Source: Variovorax sp. CF079
Lineage (GTDB): Bacteria > Pseudomonadota > Gammaproteobacteria > Burkholderiales > Burkholderiaceae_C
DNA: 64,000 nucleotides
Assembly (NCBI RefSeq): GCF_900101545.1
Contig: NZ_FMZU01000003.1
Location: 248,001-312,000, forward strand
Reading direction: 5' to 3'
Numbering within the stretch: position 1 is the stretch's first letter; every line of letters starts with the position of its first letter. Below are positions 45,624 through 54,612 of this stretch, in pieces. Both the position numbers and the translations under genes were made by a program. The notes under the pieces were generated by a model. It worked only from the letters and a program-made list of their open reading frames with translations, was not told where the DNA came from and ran no database searches.

Positions 45624-47926
45624 GTCTGCTCACCCCTGAACGGCTCTACCAGCTGCTGCCGGTCATCCACCGACTGCGCGATGGCGAGCAGGGGGCGCCG
45701 CTGCGCGCGCTGCTGGCCGTGATCGAAAGCGAACTCGAGGCGGTGGAAGCCGACACCGCGCGCCTGTACGACAACTGGTTCATCGAAACCTGCGACGAAT
45801 GGACCGTGCCCTACATCGGCGACCTGCTGGGCGCGCGGCCGATCCGGCCGGTGCCCTCGGCCGGCGTCAGCACGCGCGCCTGGGTCGCCAACACCATCGC
45901 CTACCGCCGCCGCAAGGGGACGGCGCTGGTGCTGGAGCAACTGGCGCGCGACGTCACCGGCTGGCCCGCCGCGGCGGTGGAGTTCTTCCAGCGCCTGGGC
46001 ACGACGCAGCACATGAACCATGTGCGCCTCAAGCCCACCGCGACGGCCTGCGTGCGCGATGCCGCGGCGGCCGAGCTGGCGCAGGCCTCGGCGGGCGCGT
46101 TCGATCCCTTCGCCCACACGCTGGAGGTGCGCAATGCCGCCACGCGCGGCGGGCGCTTCAACATCCCCAACGTCGGCATCTACCTGTGGCGGCTGCGTTC
46201 GCAGTTCCTGGGCACCGGCGCGCCGGGTGCGCCGGCCGACATGACGACGGCCGACTTCATCAGCGCACGCCTCAACGCCGAAGGTTTCTGGCACATGCAT
46301 CCGGCCGGCGTGGACGCGCCCCTGTTCAACCGCCCGCGCACCGAGACCGGCATCGGCGCCATCACCCAGGCCGCGCGCGAGGAGAACGCCAGCGCACCCC
46401 TGCGCGAACTGGCGCTGCATGCCGAGCTGGAACGGCTGCGGGCAGGACAGGCCGAGCCGGCGCCGCGCTTCATGACCGAGCGCGATCCCGTGCTGCGCTG
46501 CTTCGTGCAACTGGCCGGCGAGACGCTGCCGGTGGAGGTGCCGCGCGAAGACATCTGCATCTGCGAGATCCCCGACACGGTTGAACTGGCGATTCCCACG
46601 CCACGCGCGCTGGCACTGGACCTGCGGCGCGGCCGCATCGGCTTTCCCGCCGCGCTCGAGGTGGAGCGCGTGTGGCTGCATGCGGCCCACGGCAGCGTGG
46701 CCGACATCGGTGGCGGCCCCTACGAGCGCAGCGCGGCCCTTCGCGCGGCCAACCGCGCGGCCGACGGCAGCACGGCCGAAGAAGACCCGGGAGGCTTCTT
46801 CGACCCCGAGGTCTGGCAGGTGGGCGTGTCGCACCTGCTGCCCGACGACGGCGGCGGCACCTTGTTCGCCACGCTGCGCGAGGCGGTCGAGGCCTGGAAC
46901 GCGCAACCGGCCGGGCGCACCGGTGTCATCGTCGTCATGGACAGCCTGTCGGAGATCGACACCGCGTCCGCGCTGGAGATCGAGATCCCGGAAGCCTCGC
47001 AGCTGCTGGTGGTGGCGGGCCAGTGGCCGCTGCAGCCTATCCCCGGCGCACCGCCCGGCAGCGTGGAGCGCGTACCCGGCCGCTTCGAGGCGCGGCAGGT
47101 GCGCGCGCATTGGCAAGGCCGGCTGCAGGTGCGCGGCGCGGCCGATGCCGATGCGGCAAACCCCGGCGCGCTGTTCCTGCATGGCCTGCTCTTGCAAGGG
47201 CCGCTGCTGGCATCCGGCAACCTGGGGCAACTGGAGCTCGCGCACTGCACGCTGCTGCCCGACACCGTGCTGGGCGCGCAGCACCTGACGGTGGGCGCCG
47301 ACAGCCCGCGCCTGCAGTTGCGGCTGCTGCAGAGTCTTTGCGCGCCGATCGCCGTGGCGGGCCCGGTGCGGGGCGTGGAAGTGGCCGACGGCATCATCGG
47401 CCTCGCCGACGGCACGGCGACGGCCGCGCTGGACGCGCCCGAGGCCGCGCTGGACCTTCAGCGCGCCAGCTTCTTCGGTGCCGTCAATGCGCTGTCGCTC
47501 AACGCCAGCGACTGCATCTTCGACGCGCCGGTGCTGGCCGAGCGACGCCAGATCGGCTGCGTGCGTTTCAGCTACGTACCCCCGGCATCGCAGGTGCCAC
47601 GGCGCTACCGCTGCCAGCCGCAACTGGAGACCGAGGCGCGCATCGCCGCCCTGCCCTCCACCGCCACGGCGGCCGAGAAGGACACCGTGCGCGCCGAGGT
47701 AGAGGCCACGGTGCGGCCGCTGTTCGTCTCGCGCCGCTACGGCGACCCGGCACTGGGCCAGCTGGAGCTGCGCTGCGCGGTTCAGATCCGCACCGGTGCA
47801 GCCAGCGGCGCCGAGATGGGCGCCTACGAACACCTGCAGCAGCCGCAGCGCGAGGCCAACCTGCGCGACGCGCTGACCGAATACCTGCGCCTGGGCCTGG
47901 CTGCCAGCGTGCATTTCGCCAATTGA
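45620..47926 (+). CDS. Baseplate/tail protein (phage tail protein I-like)
   Basis: The 768-aa protein starts MSLLTPERLYQLLPVIHRLRDGEQGAPLRALLAVIESELEAVEADTARLYDNWFIETCDEWTVPYIGDLLG, the tail-protein-I-type N-terminus that links wedges to fibres. YRRRKGTALVLEQLARDVTGWPA follows. The rest is beta-rich, with a parallel-helix feel between about 480 and 680 (LQGPLLASGNLGQLELAHCTLLPDTVLGAQHLTVGADS). It could thus both attach and present a receptor-binding surface. ATG overlaps the stop of the wedge gene. Confidence 0.82.
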   Translation: MSLLTPERLYQLLPVIHRLRDGEQGAPLRALLAVIESELEAVEADTARLYDNWFIETCDEWTVPYIGDLLGARPIRPVPSAGVSTRAWVANTIAYRRRKGTALVLEQLARDVTGWPAAAVEFFQRLGTTQHMNHVRLKPTATACVRDAAAAELAQASAGAFDPFAHTLEVRNAATRGGRFNIPNVGIYLWRLRSQFLGTGAPGAPADMTTADFISARLNAEGFWHMHPAGVDAPLFNRPRTETGIGAITQAAREENASAPLRELALHAELERLRAGQAEPAPRFMTERDPVLRCFVQLAGETLPVEVPREDICICEIPDTVELAIPTPRALALDLRRGRIGFPAALEVERVWLHAAHGSVADIGGGPYERSAALRAANRAADGSTAEEDPGGFFDPEVWQVGVSHLLPDDGGGTLFATLREAVEAWNAQPAGRTGVIVVMDSLSEIDTASALEIEIPEASQLLVVAGQWPLQPIPGAPPGSVERVPGRFEARQVRAHWQGRLQVRGAADADAANPGALFLHGLLLQGPLLASGNLGQLELAHCTLLPDTVLGAQHLTVGADSPRLQLRLLQSLCAPIAVAGPVRGVEVADGIIGLADGTATAALDAPEAALDLQRASFFGAVNALSLNASDCIFDAPVLAERRQIGCVRFSYVPPASQVPRRYRCQPQLETEARIAALPSTATAAEKDTVRAEVEATVRPLFVSRRYGDPALGQLELRCAVQIRTGAASGAEMGAYEHLQQPQREANLRDALTEYLRLGLAASVHFAN

Positions 47927-47936
47927 GGAGGACACC

Positions 47937-50900
47937 ATGAAAGCCGATCTCTCGCGCGAGACCTTCGCGCCCGGCGCGCACTACACCGCCGTGCGCGTGC
48001 AGCAAGGCCGCGTGATCACCGATGCTGATTTCAACGAGCAGGGCGACATCACGCGCCACCGCGCCGAGCGGCTGGCCGAGGATGTGATCGGCGTCAGCGG
48101 CGCGCCGGCCGAGAACGCCGGCTTCGCGCTGTCGGCCGGCATGGGCGCGCTGGCGGTGCACGCGGCCGACGCCAACAGCGTCTGGATCGCCGGCGAGGAT
48201 GGCGCGCTGCTGGTCAGCACCAACGGTGGTGCGGCCTGGACCCTCGCCAGCACCGGCAGCACGCGGCACCTGCGCGCCATCGGACGCGCCGCCAACACCG
48301 GCTGGGCCGTGGGCGACGGCGGCACCGTGCTGCGCACCAACAACGCGGGCAGCAGTTGGACCGTGCAGAACTCCGGCAGCCTGCAGACGCTGCGCGGCGC
48401 GGCGGTGTTCGATGCACAGCACGCGTGGGCCGTGGGCGACGGCGGCCTGGTGCTGCGCACCGTGGACGGCGGCGCCAACTGGACGCGTCACGCCGGCGGC
48501 GTGGACCGGCTGTACGCCGTGGCCTTCGCCAGCGCGCAGGACGGCCTGGCCGTGGGGCCGGGCGGCGCCATCGTGCGTACGACCGACGGCGGCGCGGCCT
48601 GGAGCCGCGTGGACAGCGGCAGCACCGCCACGCTGCGCGCGGTGTCGCTGACCGGCGGCCAGGCCTGGGCGGTGGGCGATGGCGGCACCGTGCTGCGCAG
48701 CATCGACGGCGGCGCCACCTGGACGGCCACCACCAGCGGCAGCACCGCCAGGCTGCGCGCCGTGCGTTTTCGCGACGCCAACAACGGCTGGATCGCCGGT
48801 GACGACGGCACGCTGCTGGCCACGACCAACGGCGGCAACACCTGGAGCGCGCAGCCCGTGGCCGCAAGCCCGGCGCTGGCCGGGCTTGCAGTGGCCGGCA
48901 CCGAGGCGCCCTGGCTGGTCGGCGGCGGCCAGGCCTGGCGCGTGGCCGCCACCGGCGCCGGCGCGCCCGCGGCACTACCGGCGGCCAGCCTGCGCATCGG
49001 CGCGGGCCGCTACTACGCGCAGGGCCAGCTGTGCGAATGGGAGCAGGCCTTCTCGCTGGCCAACCAGCCCGACGGCGGCGTGCCGTTTCGGCTCGCGGCT
49101 GGCACGCACCTCATCTACCTGCGCGCCTGGCAACGCCATGTGAGCGCGCTGGAGGCCCCCGGCATTCGCGAGGTGGCGCTGGGCGGGCCCGACACGGCCA
49201 CGCGCGCACAGCAGGTGGCCCAGGTGCGCGCGCTCGCCCTGCCGGCTGCGCCCAACAACGCCGCCTGGCACTGTGGCGCCGACGTGGCCGCCTGGACCGC
49301 TCTGACCGCGCCGCCGGCCGCCCGCCTGGCCGCCCGCGCCGAACCCGAGCTGGCCGCGACCGGCGTCTGCGAGATCGCCGCCAGCGCAGGCTACCGCCGG
49401 CTGGAGAACCAGCTCTACCGCGTGGAAATCCACGCCGTGGACACGACCGGCGCAGCCAGGTTCAAGTGGTCGCGCGAGAACGGTTCGGTCGCCTACGCGG
49501 TGCAGGAAGTCAGCATCGACACCGCCGCCAACCGCACCACGGTGCGTCTGGCCGCACGCGGCCGCGACGCCAACCTGGACCTGGCCCTGCACGACCGCGT
49601 GGAACTGGTCGACGACGAGGCCGAGCTGCAGGGCCGCGCCGGCCAGCTCTTCGAGTACCTGCACGATGGCAACGATGCGCTGGAACTGGTGCTGGCCGGC
49701 GTGCCCGCCGGCACGCTGGGCCAGGACCCGGCGCGCCATCCGGTGCTGCGGCGCTGGGACCACACGCCGACCGCGGTCGGCGAGAACGCGCTGGCGGTGG
49801 AGGAAGGCGACTGGACCACGTTGGAGGACGGCGTGCAGATCCGCTTTGCGCCCGGCAGCAGCTACCGCCCGGGCGACTACTGGCAGATCCCGGCGCGCAC
49901 CGTCACGGCCGACGTGGAATGGCCGCGCGACGGCGACGGCGAACCCGTCGCCGAGCCTCCGGCCGGGGTGCGCGACGGCTGGGCCCGCCTGGGCCTGGTG
50001 ACGGTGGATGCCAACGGCCTGGTCACGGCCATCTCCGACTGCCGCGACCTGTTCCCGCCGCTCACCAGGATGACGCAACTGCTTTATGTGGGTGGCGACG
50101 GCCAGGACACCACGCCCGGCGGCGCGTTGCCCGAGCCGCTGCGCGTTCGCGTGATGCGCGGCGCACTGCCGGTGCCCGGCGCGCGCGTGCGCTTCACCGT
50201 GGAGGTCGGCGCCGGCAGCGTGGGCAGTCCGCCGGCCAACGCCTTCGACGCGAGCTGCAACGCCCAGGGGCTGGCCGAATGCCCATGGCAGCTGGGCACG
50301 CCGCAGCACCAGCGCGTGCGCGCGCATCTGCTGACCAGCGGCGGCAGCCCCGTGTCCGAGCAGGTGCTGGTGTTTGCGGCCACGGCCTCGACACCGACCA
50401 CCAGCGATGGGGGTGGCGGCTGCGAGATCACGATCGGCGAGGGGGGCAACTTCCCTGAACTGAATAGCGAACTGCTGGAGAAGCTTCTGGCTGCGCGCCC
50501 CTCGCTGTGCATCTGCTTCTTGCCAGGCCAGCACCGCCTGGAGGCCGGCCTGCAGCTGGACGCGGCGAACACGCGACCCGCGCGGCGCCTGTCGCTGCAC
50601 GGCTGCGGGCCTACGGCGGTGATCGCGGCTACCGGCCCGATCGCCCTGGCCGGCCTGGCCGCGCTGGAACTGCGCGACCTGCAGCTGACGCTGAGCGGCC
50701 GCGCGCTGATCGCGCTGAACAACAACGCCCAGGTTGAACTCGACGGCGTGCACGTGGCCGGCAGGAACGACAGCCAGCTGCCCTGGCTGGCCGTGGGCAA
50801 CGCGCGCGTGCTGCGCATGCGCGGTTGCACGCTGCCGGCGGCGATACGAGCAGCGGCTGTGTTCCAGGAGATCACCAGCGTCTGCGAAATCACGCACTGC

Positions 50901-51368
50901 CAGTTCGCGGGCGACGTGGCGTTCTACGGCATCCCCGACCCCGAAGTGCCGCGCGAAGCGTTGCTGCGCGCGCTGCAGCCCGGCGATTTTGAGGTCCAAC
51001 CCGGCACCGGCCAACTGGTCTTCGCGCACAACCTGGTGACGCGGCTGGCGCTAGGCGCGGAAACCATCAAGCTGCTGACCGTCAGACAGGCACGGGGCCT
51101 GTTCCAGACCGTGGTGCTGACGGGCAACACCTTCACGGCCGACATGGTGGTTTGTGCCGGCATCTTCATGAGCGTCATCGGCAATCACTTCACCGCCGCT
51201 GAAACGCGCGCCAACACCTACGGCATGATGGTCGCGCGCCGCGCCGCCGCGAGCGGCAACGTTGGCGAGCTGTTCGGCGACCACGCGACGCTGTGGTTCC
51301 TTGTGACGAAGGGCGAATTCCGCGGCGCGGCAAACATGGTGTTCACGATTCCGCAGTCGGTGTCGTAG
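47937..51368 (+). CDS. Fibre-like DUF6519 protein with beta-propeller and beta-helix parts
   Basis: The 1143-aa protein follows a strong ribosome site (GAGGAGGACACC). Residues 1-60 (LSRETFAPGAHYTAVRVQQGRVITDADFNEQGDI) are the DUF6519 opening. About 65-345 is an inserted array of BNR/YCF48-type blades (WAVGDGGTVLRTNNAGSSWT and six or so variants), probably a propeller. DUF6519 resumes with LRIGAGRYYAQGQLCEWEQ. An Ig-like domain is near 720-820 (RVRVMRGALPVPGARVRFTVEVG). The C-terminus (about 840-1143) looks like a right-handed beta-helix (GLAALELRDLQLTLSGRALIALNNNAQVELDGVHV). It is the last operon gene and the best candidate for host recognition. Confidence 0.8.
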   Translation: MKADLSRETFAPGAHYTAVRVQQGRVITDADFNEQGDITRHRAERLAEDVIGVSGAPAENAGFALSAGMGALAVHAADANSVWIAGEDGALLVSTNGGAAWTLASTGSTRHLRAIGRAANTGWAVGDGGTVLRTNNAGSSWTVQNSGSLQTLRGAAVFDAQHAWAVGDGGLVLRTVDGGANWTRHAGGVDRLYAVAFASAQDGLAVGPGGAIVRTTDGGAAWSRVDSGSTATLRAVSLTGGQAWAVGDGGTVLRSIDGGATWTATTSGSTARLRAVRFRDANNGWIAGDDGTLLATTNGGNTWSAQPVAASPALAGLAVAGTEAPWLVGGGQAWRVAATGAGAPAALPAASLRIGAGRYYAQGQLCEWEQAFSLANQPDGGVPFRLAAGTHLIYLRAWQRHVSALEAPGIREVALGGPDTATRAQQVAQVRALALPAAPNNAAWHCGADVAAWTALTAPPAARLAARAEPELAATGVCEIAASAGYRRLENQLYRVEIHAVDTTGAARFKWSRENGSVAYAVQEVSIDTAANRTTVRLAARGRDANLDLALHDRVELVDDEAELQGRAGQLFEYLHDGNDALELVLAGVPAGTLGQDPARHPVLRRWDHTPTAVGENALAVEEGDWTTLEDGVQIRFAPGSSYRPGDYWQIPARTVTADVEWPRDGDGEPVAEPPAGVRDGWARLGLVTVDANGLVTAISDCRDLFPPLTRMTQLLYVGGDGQDTTPGGALPEPLRVRVMRGALPVPGARVRFTVEVGAGSVGSPPANAFDASCNAQGLAECPWQLGTPQHQRVRAHLLTSGGSPVSEQVLVFAATASTPTTSDGGGGCEITIGEGGNFPELNSELLEKLLAARPSLCICFLPGQHRLEAGLQLDAANTRPARRLSLHGCGPTAVIAATGPIALAGLAALELRDLQLTLSGRALIALNNNAQVELDGVHVAGRNDSQLPWLAVGNARVLRMRGCTLPAAIRAAAVFQEITSVCEITHCQFAGDVAFYGIPDPEVPREALLRALQPGDFEVQPGTGQLVFAHNLVTRLALGAETIKLLTVRQARGLFQTVVLTGNTFTADMVVCAGIFMSVIGNHFTAAETRANTYGMMVARRAAASGNVGELFGDHATLWFLVTKGEFRGAANMVFTIPQSVS

Positions 51369-51627
51369 CGGGGCCGAGCAGCCGCGCCTTTCAAGGAGCG
51401 TCAGATGCGCTGCGCACCGTCTTTTGAACGTTTGACAACCGGTCTCACAGAGGACAGTGCAGAACGCACTCGAACCCGTCGAGTTTCGTCTAGACCCTGC
51501 ACCTTACCGACTACCCAACTGTCTGCAAATCAAGTTGGTTCGCCCCGATCGTCCAGGCTGACGCTAGATAAGCGGCGGAACGAAGCGAAGACGCTAGTAG
51601 TGGGTGCCCCAGGATAATAGGTCCAAT
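51369..51627. other. Intergenic stretch after the eCIS operon
   Basis: About 260 bases without a credible gene. No strong rho-independent terminator (GC hairpin plus T-run) is visible after the eCIS stop; GCGCTGCGC at 51405-51413, some way before a CTTTT, is too weak to call. The right part becomes AT-rich at the abiE operators. Confidence 0.45.
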
Positions 51628-51657
51628 TGTCCGAAATTTATATATAAAGTTCGGACA
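51628..51657. promoter_or_regulatory. abiE operator, distal 30-bp palindrome
   Basis: The left half is TGTCCGAAATTTATA and the right half its complement with one mismatch. The centre is 56 bp upstream of the centre of the proximal copy. The TATAAA-rich core sits where the promoter of the TA operon is expected. Confidence 0.7.
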
Positions 51658-51683
51658 CGCTGTGGTTCTGATGGCTTGCCATC

Positions 51684-51713
51684 TGTCCGAAGTTTATATA
51701 TAAACTTCGGACA
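51684..51713. promoter_or_regulatory. abiE operator, proximal 30-bp perfect palindrome
   Basis: The half-site TGTCCGAAGTTTATA is followed directly by its exact reverse complement. The site ends 10 nt before the abiEi start. AbiEi antitoxins are known to repress their own promoter by binding paired inverted repeats, which fits these two sites. Confidence 0.8.
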
Positions 51714-51723
51714 AAGGGTTCAA

Positions 51724-52437
51724 ATGTCCCACACCGTAGATCGCATTACAGCCATGCTCGACGCCGCCGCGCCTGGCTATGTTTGGGTCCCCACTGACTT
51801 CGCCGCGTTGGGAACGCGCGCCGCCATCGACAAGACGCTGCAACGCATGGTCGCGCGTGGCGCGTTGCGCCGGATCGACCGCGGCTTGTATGACCGCCCC
51901 GCCCTCAACAGTCTCACCAAGCGTCCCGCTTCACCTGACTACCGTGCAGTGGTCGATGCGCTCGCGCGGCGCGACCAGGCGCGCATCCTCGTCGATGGAA
52001 TGACAGCAGCCAACGACCTCGGGCTGACCGATGCCGTTCCGGCGCGCGTCACGATCTACACAGATACGCAGCCCCGCTCCATCCACCTCGACAAGCTCAC
52101 CATCGAGTTCAAGCCGACTGCGCCGAGCCGCCTCTATTGGGCGGGTAGACCGGCCATGCGGGTCGTCCAGGCGTTGCACTGGCTCAGGGACACGCTCCCC
52201 GGAGACGGTGACCGCATCAGAAAGATGCTTGCGCGCCTTCTCAGCGATCCGAAACACGGTGACAACATCCGGAGTGATTTGACGCAAGGCTTCAGCGTTT
52301 TGCCCGCGTGGATGCAAAGCTTCCTGAGGACCATCCCGGGCTTCGACCCGATGCCAGCCACTGATCCACCTGATCCGGCAAGGGCCGCCTCACGGCGCAA
52401 GCCTTCGCCCGCCCGCACCCCGGCGGAGCCGCGATGA
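51724..52437 (+). CDS. abiEi: AbiEi-type antitoxin and repressor (type IV TA)
   Basis: The 237-aa protein (MSHTVDRITAMLDAAAPGYVWVPTDFAALGTRAAIDKTLQRMVARGALRRIDRGLYDRP) has the N-terminal winged helix of AbiEi/DUF6088 proteins. The C-terminal antitoxin domain is present (VTIYTDTQPRSIHLDKLTIEFKPTAPSRLYWAGRPAMRVVQAL). ATG 51724 is used rather than an upstream start because AAAGGG precedes it and the operator ends at 51713. It should repress the operon and counter AbiEii. It overlaps the toxin gene by 4 nt. Confidence 0.88.
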   Translation: MSHTVDRITAMLDAAAPGYVWVPTDFAALGTRAAIDKTLQRMVARGALRRIDRGLYDRPALNSLTKRPASPDYRAVVDALARRDQARILVDGMTAANDLGLTDAVPARVTIYTDTQPRSIHLDKLTIEFKPTAPSRLYWAGRPAMRVVQALHWLRDTLPGDGDRIRKMLARLLSDPKHGDNIRSDLTQGFSVLPAWMQSFLRTIPGFDPMPATDPPDPARAASRRKPSPARTPAEPR

Positions 52438-53348
52438 ACACAGCCTATGAAGAAGTGATTGCATCGAGCGATGCTGACAGAGGTGCGCTCTTCGTAGAAA
52501 CCGCCGCGCGCCTCGGCACCGCCGTGCAGAACGTCGAGAAGGACTTTTGGGTGTGCTGGACGCTCGACGCGTTGTTCAACGGTCTTGAGGCCGGAAGTCC
52601 CCGCCTGCTCTTCAAGGGCGGGACATCGCTCTCGAAGGCCTTCGACCTCATCCCCCGCTTCTCTGAGGACATCGATATCACGGTGTTCCGCGAAGACATC
52701 GGCCAAGCCATCGATGCCGCAGAGCTTGATGGGCTCAGCGGCAAGCAGCAACGCAAAAGACTCGATGCAATTCGCGAGGCCTGTCAGGCCTTCATCAACG
52801 GTTCGCTGACAAGCCAGCTTGCGCAGCGTATCGATGCTATTGGCAAAGGCCGCATGAAACTGGAGCGCGACCCTGACGATGCCGATGAACAGACTTTGCT
52901 GCTCTGGTCCCCGGCGGCGACGGCACGCACGGATGACTACATCCGGTCCGCCGTCAAGATCGAAGCGGGCGCGAAGTCGGCCCTCGATCCGCATACGTCC
53001 GCTTCGGTCACGCCGTATATCGCGGCTGATCTTCCTGATCTTGATCTTCGCGTTGGCAACGTCATCACCGTCGAGGCTGAGCGCACGTTCTGGGACAAGA
53101 TCATCATCCTCCACGGCCTGCGACAGTGGCATGACCGGCGCGGTGTCCTGCGCCATGGCGGCCAAAGGGTTTCGCGCCACTACTACGACGCGCACCAGCT
53201 CATGCTAGTTCACAGTCAGCACGACGAGAGGCGACCGCCTCAGCGCGCCCTGATGTGCCGGTGCTCCAGCCGGCTCAGCCAGCGCACCAGCGGCCACAGC
53301 ACCGCGAGATACATCAGCGCCGCCAGCACGATCGGCGACGGGTTGTAG
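52434..53348 (+). pseudogene. abiEii: AbiEii nucleotidyltransferase toxin, C-terminus replaced
   Basis: Residues 1 to about 260 match AbiEii/AbiGii nucleotidyltransferases: VEKDFWVCWTLDALF, LLFKGGTSLSKAFDLIPRFSEDIDITVF (the GG-TSLSK...SEDIDI catalytic signature) and VEAERTFWDKIIILHGLRQW. After RVSRHYYDAHQLM (near 53210) the reading frame runs into the 3' end of the opposite-strand ABC permease gene and ends at 53348 with unrelated residues. The family normally continues with about 50 more helical residues. The catalytic motifs are intact, so partial activity is possible, but truncation is more likely to inactivate or weaken it. The right edge of accessory DNA probably lies here. Confidence 0.8.
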
Positions 53349-53914
53349 ATCAGCGACTGGGCGTCACGCGCCACCCGCAGGAGTTCGGGGATGGCGACCA
53401 CGCTGGCGATGGTCGTGAGCTTCACCACCTCGATGCTGTTGCCGACCAGGTCGGGCAGCACGTTGCGCGCGGCCTGCGGAACAATCACATGCCGCAGCGC
53501 CTGCGCGCGCGTGAGGCCCGTGGAGCGCGCGGCCTCCATCTGGCCGACCGGCACGCTCTCGATGCCGGCACGAAACACCTCCGCGTAGTAGCTCGAGTTG
53601 TTGAGCATGAAACCGATCGCCACGGCCATCAGCTTCGGCAAGTCGATGCCGAGGAAGGGCACGCCGAAATAGATGAAGATCAACAGAACCAGCGGCGGAA
53701 AAGCGCGAAAGAAATCGACATAGGCTGCGAGCAGAATTCGCAATGAGCGCCTGCGCGTCTGCGTGGCCAGCAGCGCGATCGCGAGGCCCGATGCCGCGCC
53801 GACCGGGATCACCAGCAGTGACAGCCATACCGTCGTCCACAGCCCGCCGAGCAGGAAGCCGAAGACTTCTCGGTACACCGCGAGGTTGAAGAAGTTCTGG
53901 AGGATGGCGTCCAT
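53240..53914 (-). CDS. Polar amino acid ABC transporter permease (second subunit)
   Basis: The 224-aa protein belongs to the HisM/GlnP family: five or so membrane segments, with the EAA loop EAARSTGLTRAQALRHVIVPQAARNVLPDLVGN. It is the last gene of the minus-strand catabolic operon, 12 nt after its partner permease. The sequence is complete to its C-terminus (LEHRHIRAR) despite the abiEii frame running into it on the other strand. Confidence 0.92.
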   Translation of the reverse strand: MDAILQNFFNLAVYREVFGFLLGGLWTTVWLSLLVIPVGAASGLAIALLATQTRRRSLRILLAAYVDFFRAFPPLVLLIFIYFGVPFLGIDLPKLMAVAIGFMLNNSSYYAEVFRAGIESVPVGQMEAARSTGLTRAQALRHVIVPQAARNVLPDLVGNSIEVVKLTTIASVVAIPELLRVARDAQSLIYNPSPIVLAALMYLAVLWPLVRWLSRLEHRHIRAR

Positions 53915-53926
53915 GGAGTGTGAGTT

Positions 53927-54607
53927 TCATCTTTTCCAACGCCAACGCGTCTCGAGCCAGCGTGCACTCAAAACCACCGGCAGGAAGATTGCGAGGTATG
54001 CGACCGCGCCGAGCGTCAGGGGCGTTGGATTGCCCGCGTTGCTGCTGGCCGACTGCGCGTTGTTCAACACCTCGTTCAGCGCGACCACCGAGCCCAACGC
54101 CGTGTTCTTGGTGGTCGAGATCACGCGGTTGGTCAGGGCCGGCACCGCGATGCGCAGGGCCTGTGGCAGCAGCACGCGGCGCATCGACTGCCACCACGTG
54201 AGGCCGGTCGAGCGCGCAGCCTCCAGCTGGCCGCGCGGCAACGCGAGCAGGCCGGCCCAGATGCTCTCTTCGGCGTAGGCAGCGAGCACCAGCGACAGCG
54301 CGATCCAGGTCGCGGTGAACGAGGACATTGCCAGATCGATGTACGGGAACGCGAAGAACAGCACGATGATCACGACCAGCGGCGGCAGCGCGCGAAGGAT
54401 GTCGACAAAGGCCACGATGGGCAAAGACAACCACGGCCTGTGCAGGGTGCGCAGAACGGCCAGCAGCAGGCCCAGCGCCAACCCGGTCGCGGCCACGCAG
54501 AGGCCGAGCGCCACCGTCACGCCCATGCCCTTGACGATGTCGGGCAAATAGCGCGCCGCGACTTCGGTGTTGAAGAAGGTGAAGACCAGGCGGTCGAACC
54601 AGTTCAT
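53927..54607 (-). CDS. Polar amino acid ABC transporter permease (first subunit)
   Basis: The 226-aa protein (MNWFDRLVFTFFNTEVAARYLPDIVKGMGVTVALG) is of the HisQ/GltJ type. The EAA loop is EAARSTGLTWWQSMRRVLLPQALRIAVPALTNR. It forms a heterodimer with the following permease in the inner membrane. It lies 5 nt after the ATPase gene. Confidence 0.92.
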   Translation of the reverse strand: MNWFDRLVFTFFNTEVAARYLPDIVKGMGVTVALGLCVAATGLALGLLLAVLRTLHRPWLSLPIVAFVDILRALPPLVVIIVLFFAFPYIDLAMSSFTATWIALSLVLAAYAEESIWAGLLALPRGQLEAARSTGLTWWQSMRRVLLPQALRIAVPALTNRVISTTKNTALGSVVALNEVLNNAQSASSNAGNPTPLTLGAVAYLAIFLPVVLSARWLETRWRWKR

Positions 54608-54612
54608 GCGGT

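Noticed and set aside
48200..48900. Regular repeated DNA in the last eCIS gene, considered as a repeat array or CRISPR-like element
   Set aside because: The repeats are in frame and encode BNR/YCF48-type protein blades (WAVGDGGTVLRT and variants). Units vary in length and sequence, and there are no spacers.
51405..51425. Possible terminator after the eCIS operon
   Set aside because: GCGCTGCGC lies some bases before CTTTT, but the stem is only about four pairs and the T-run is short, so it was not called.
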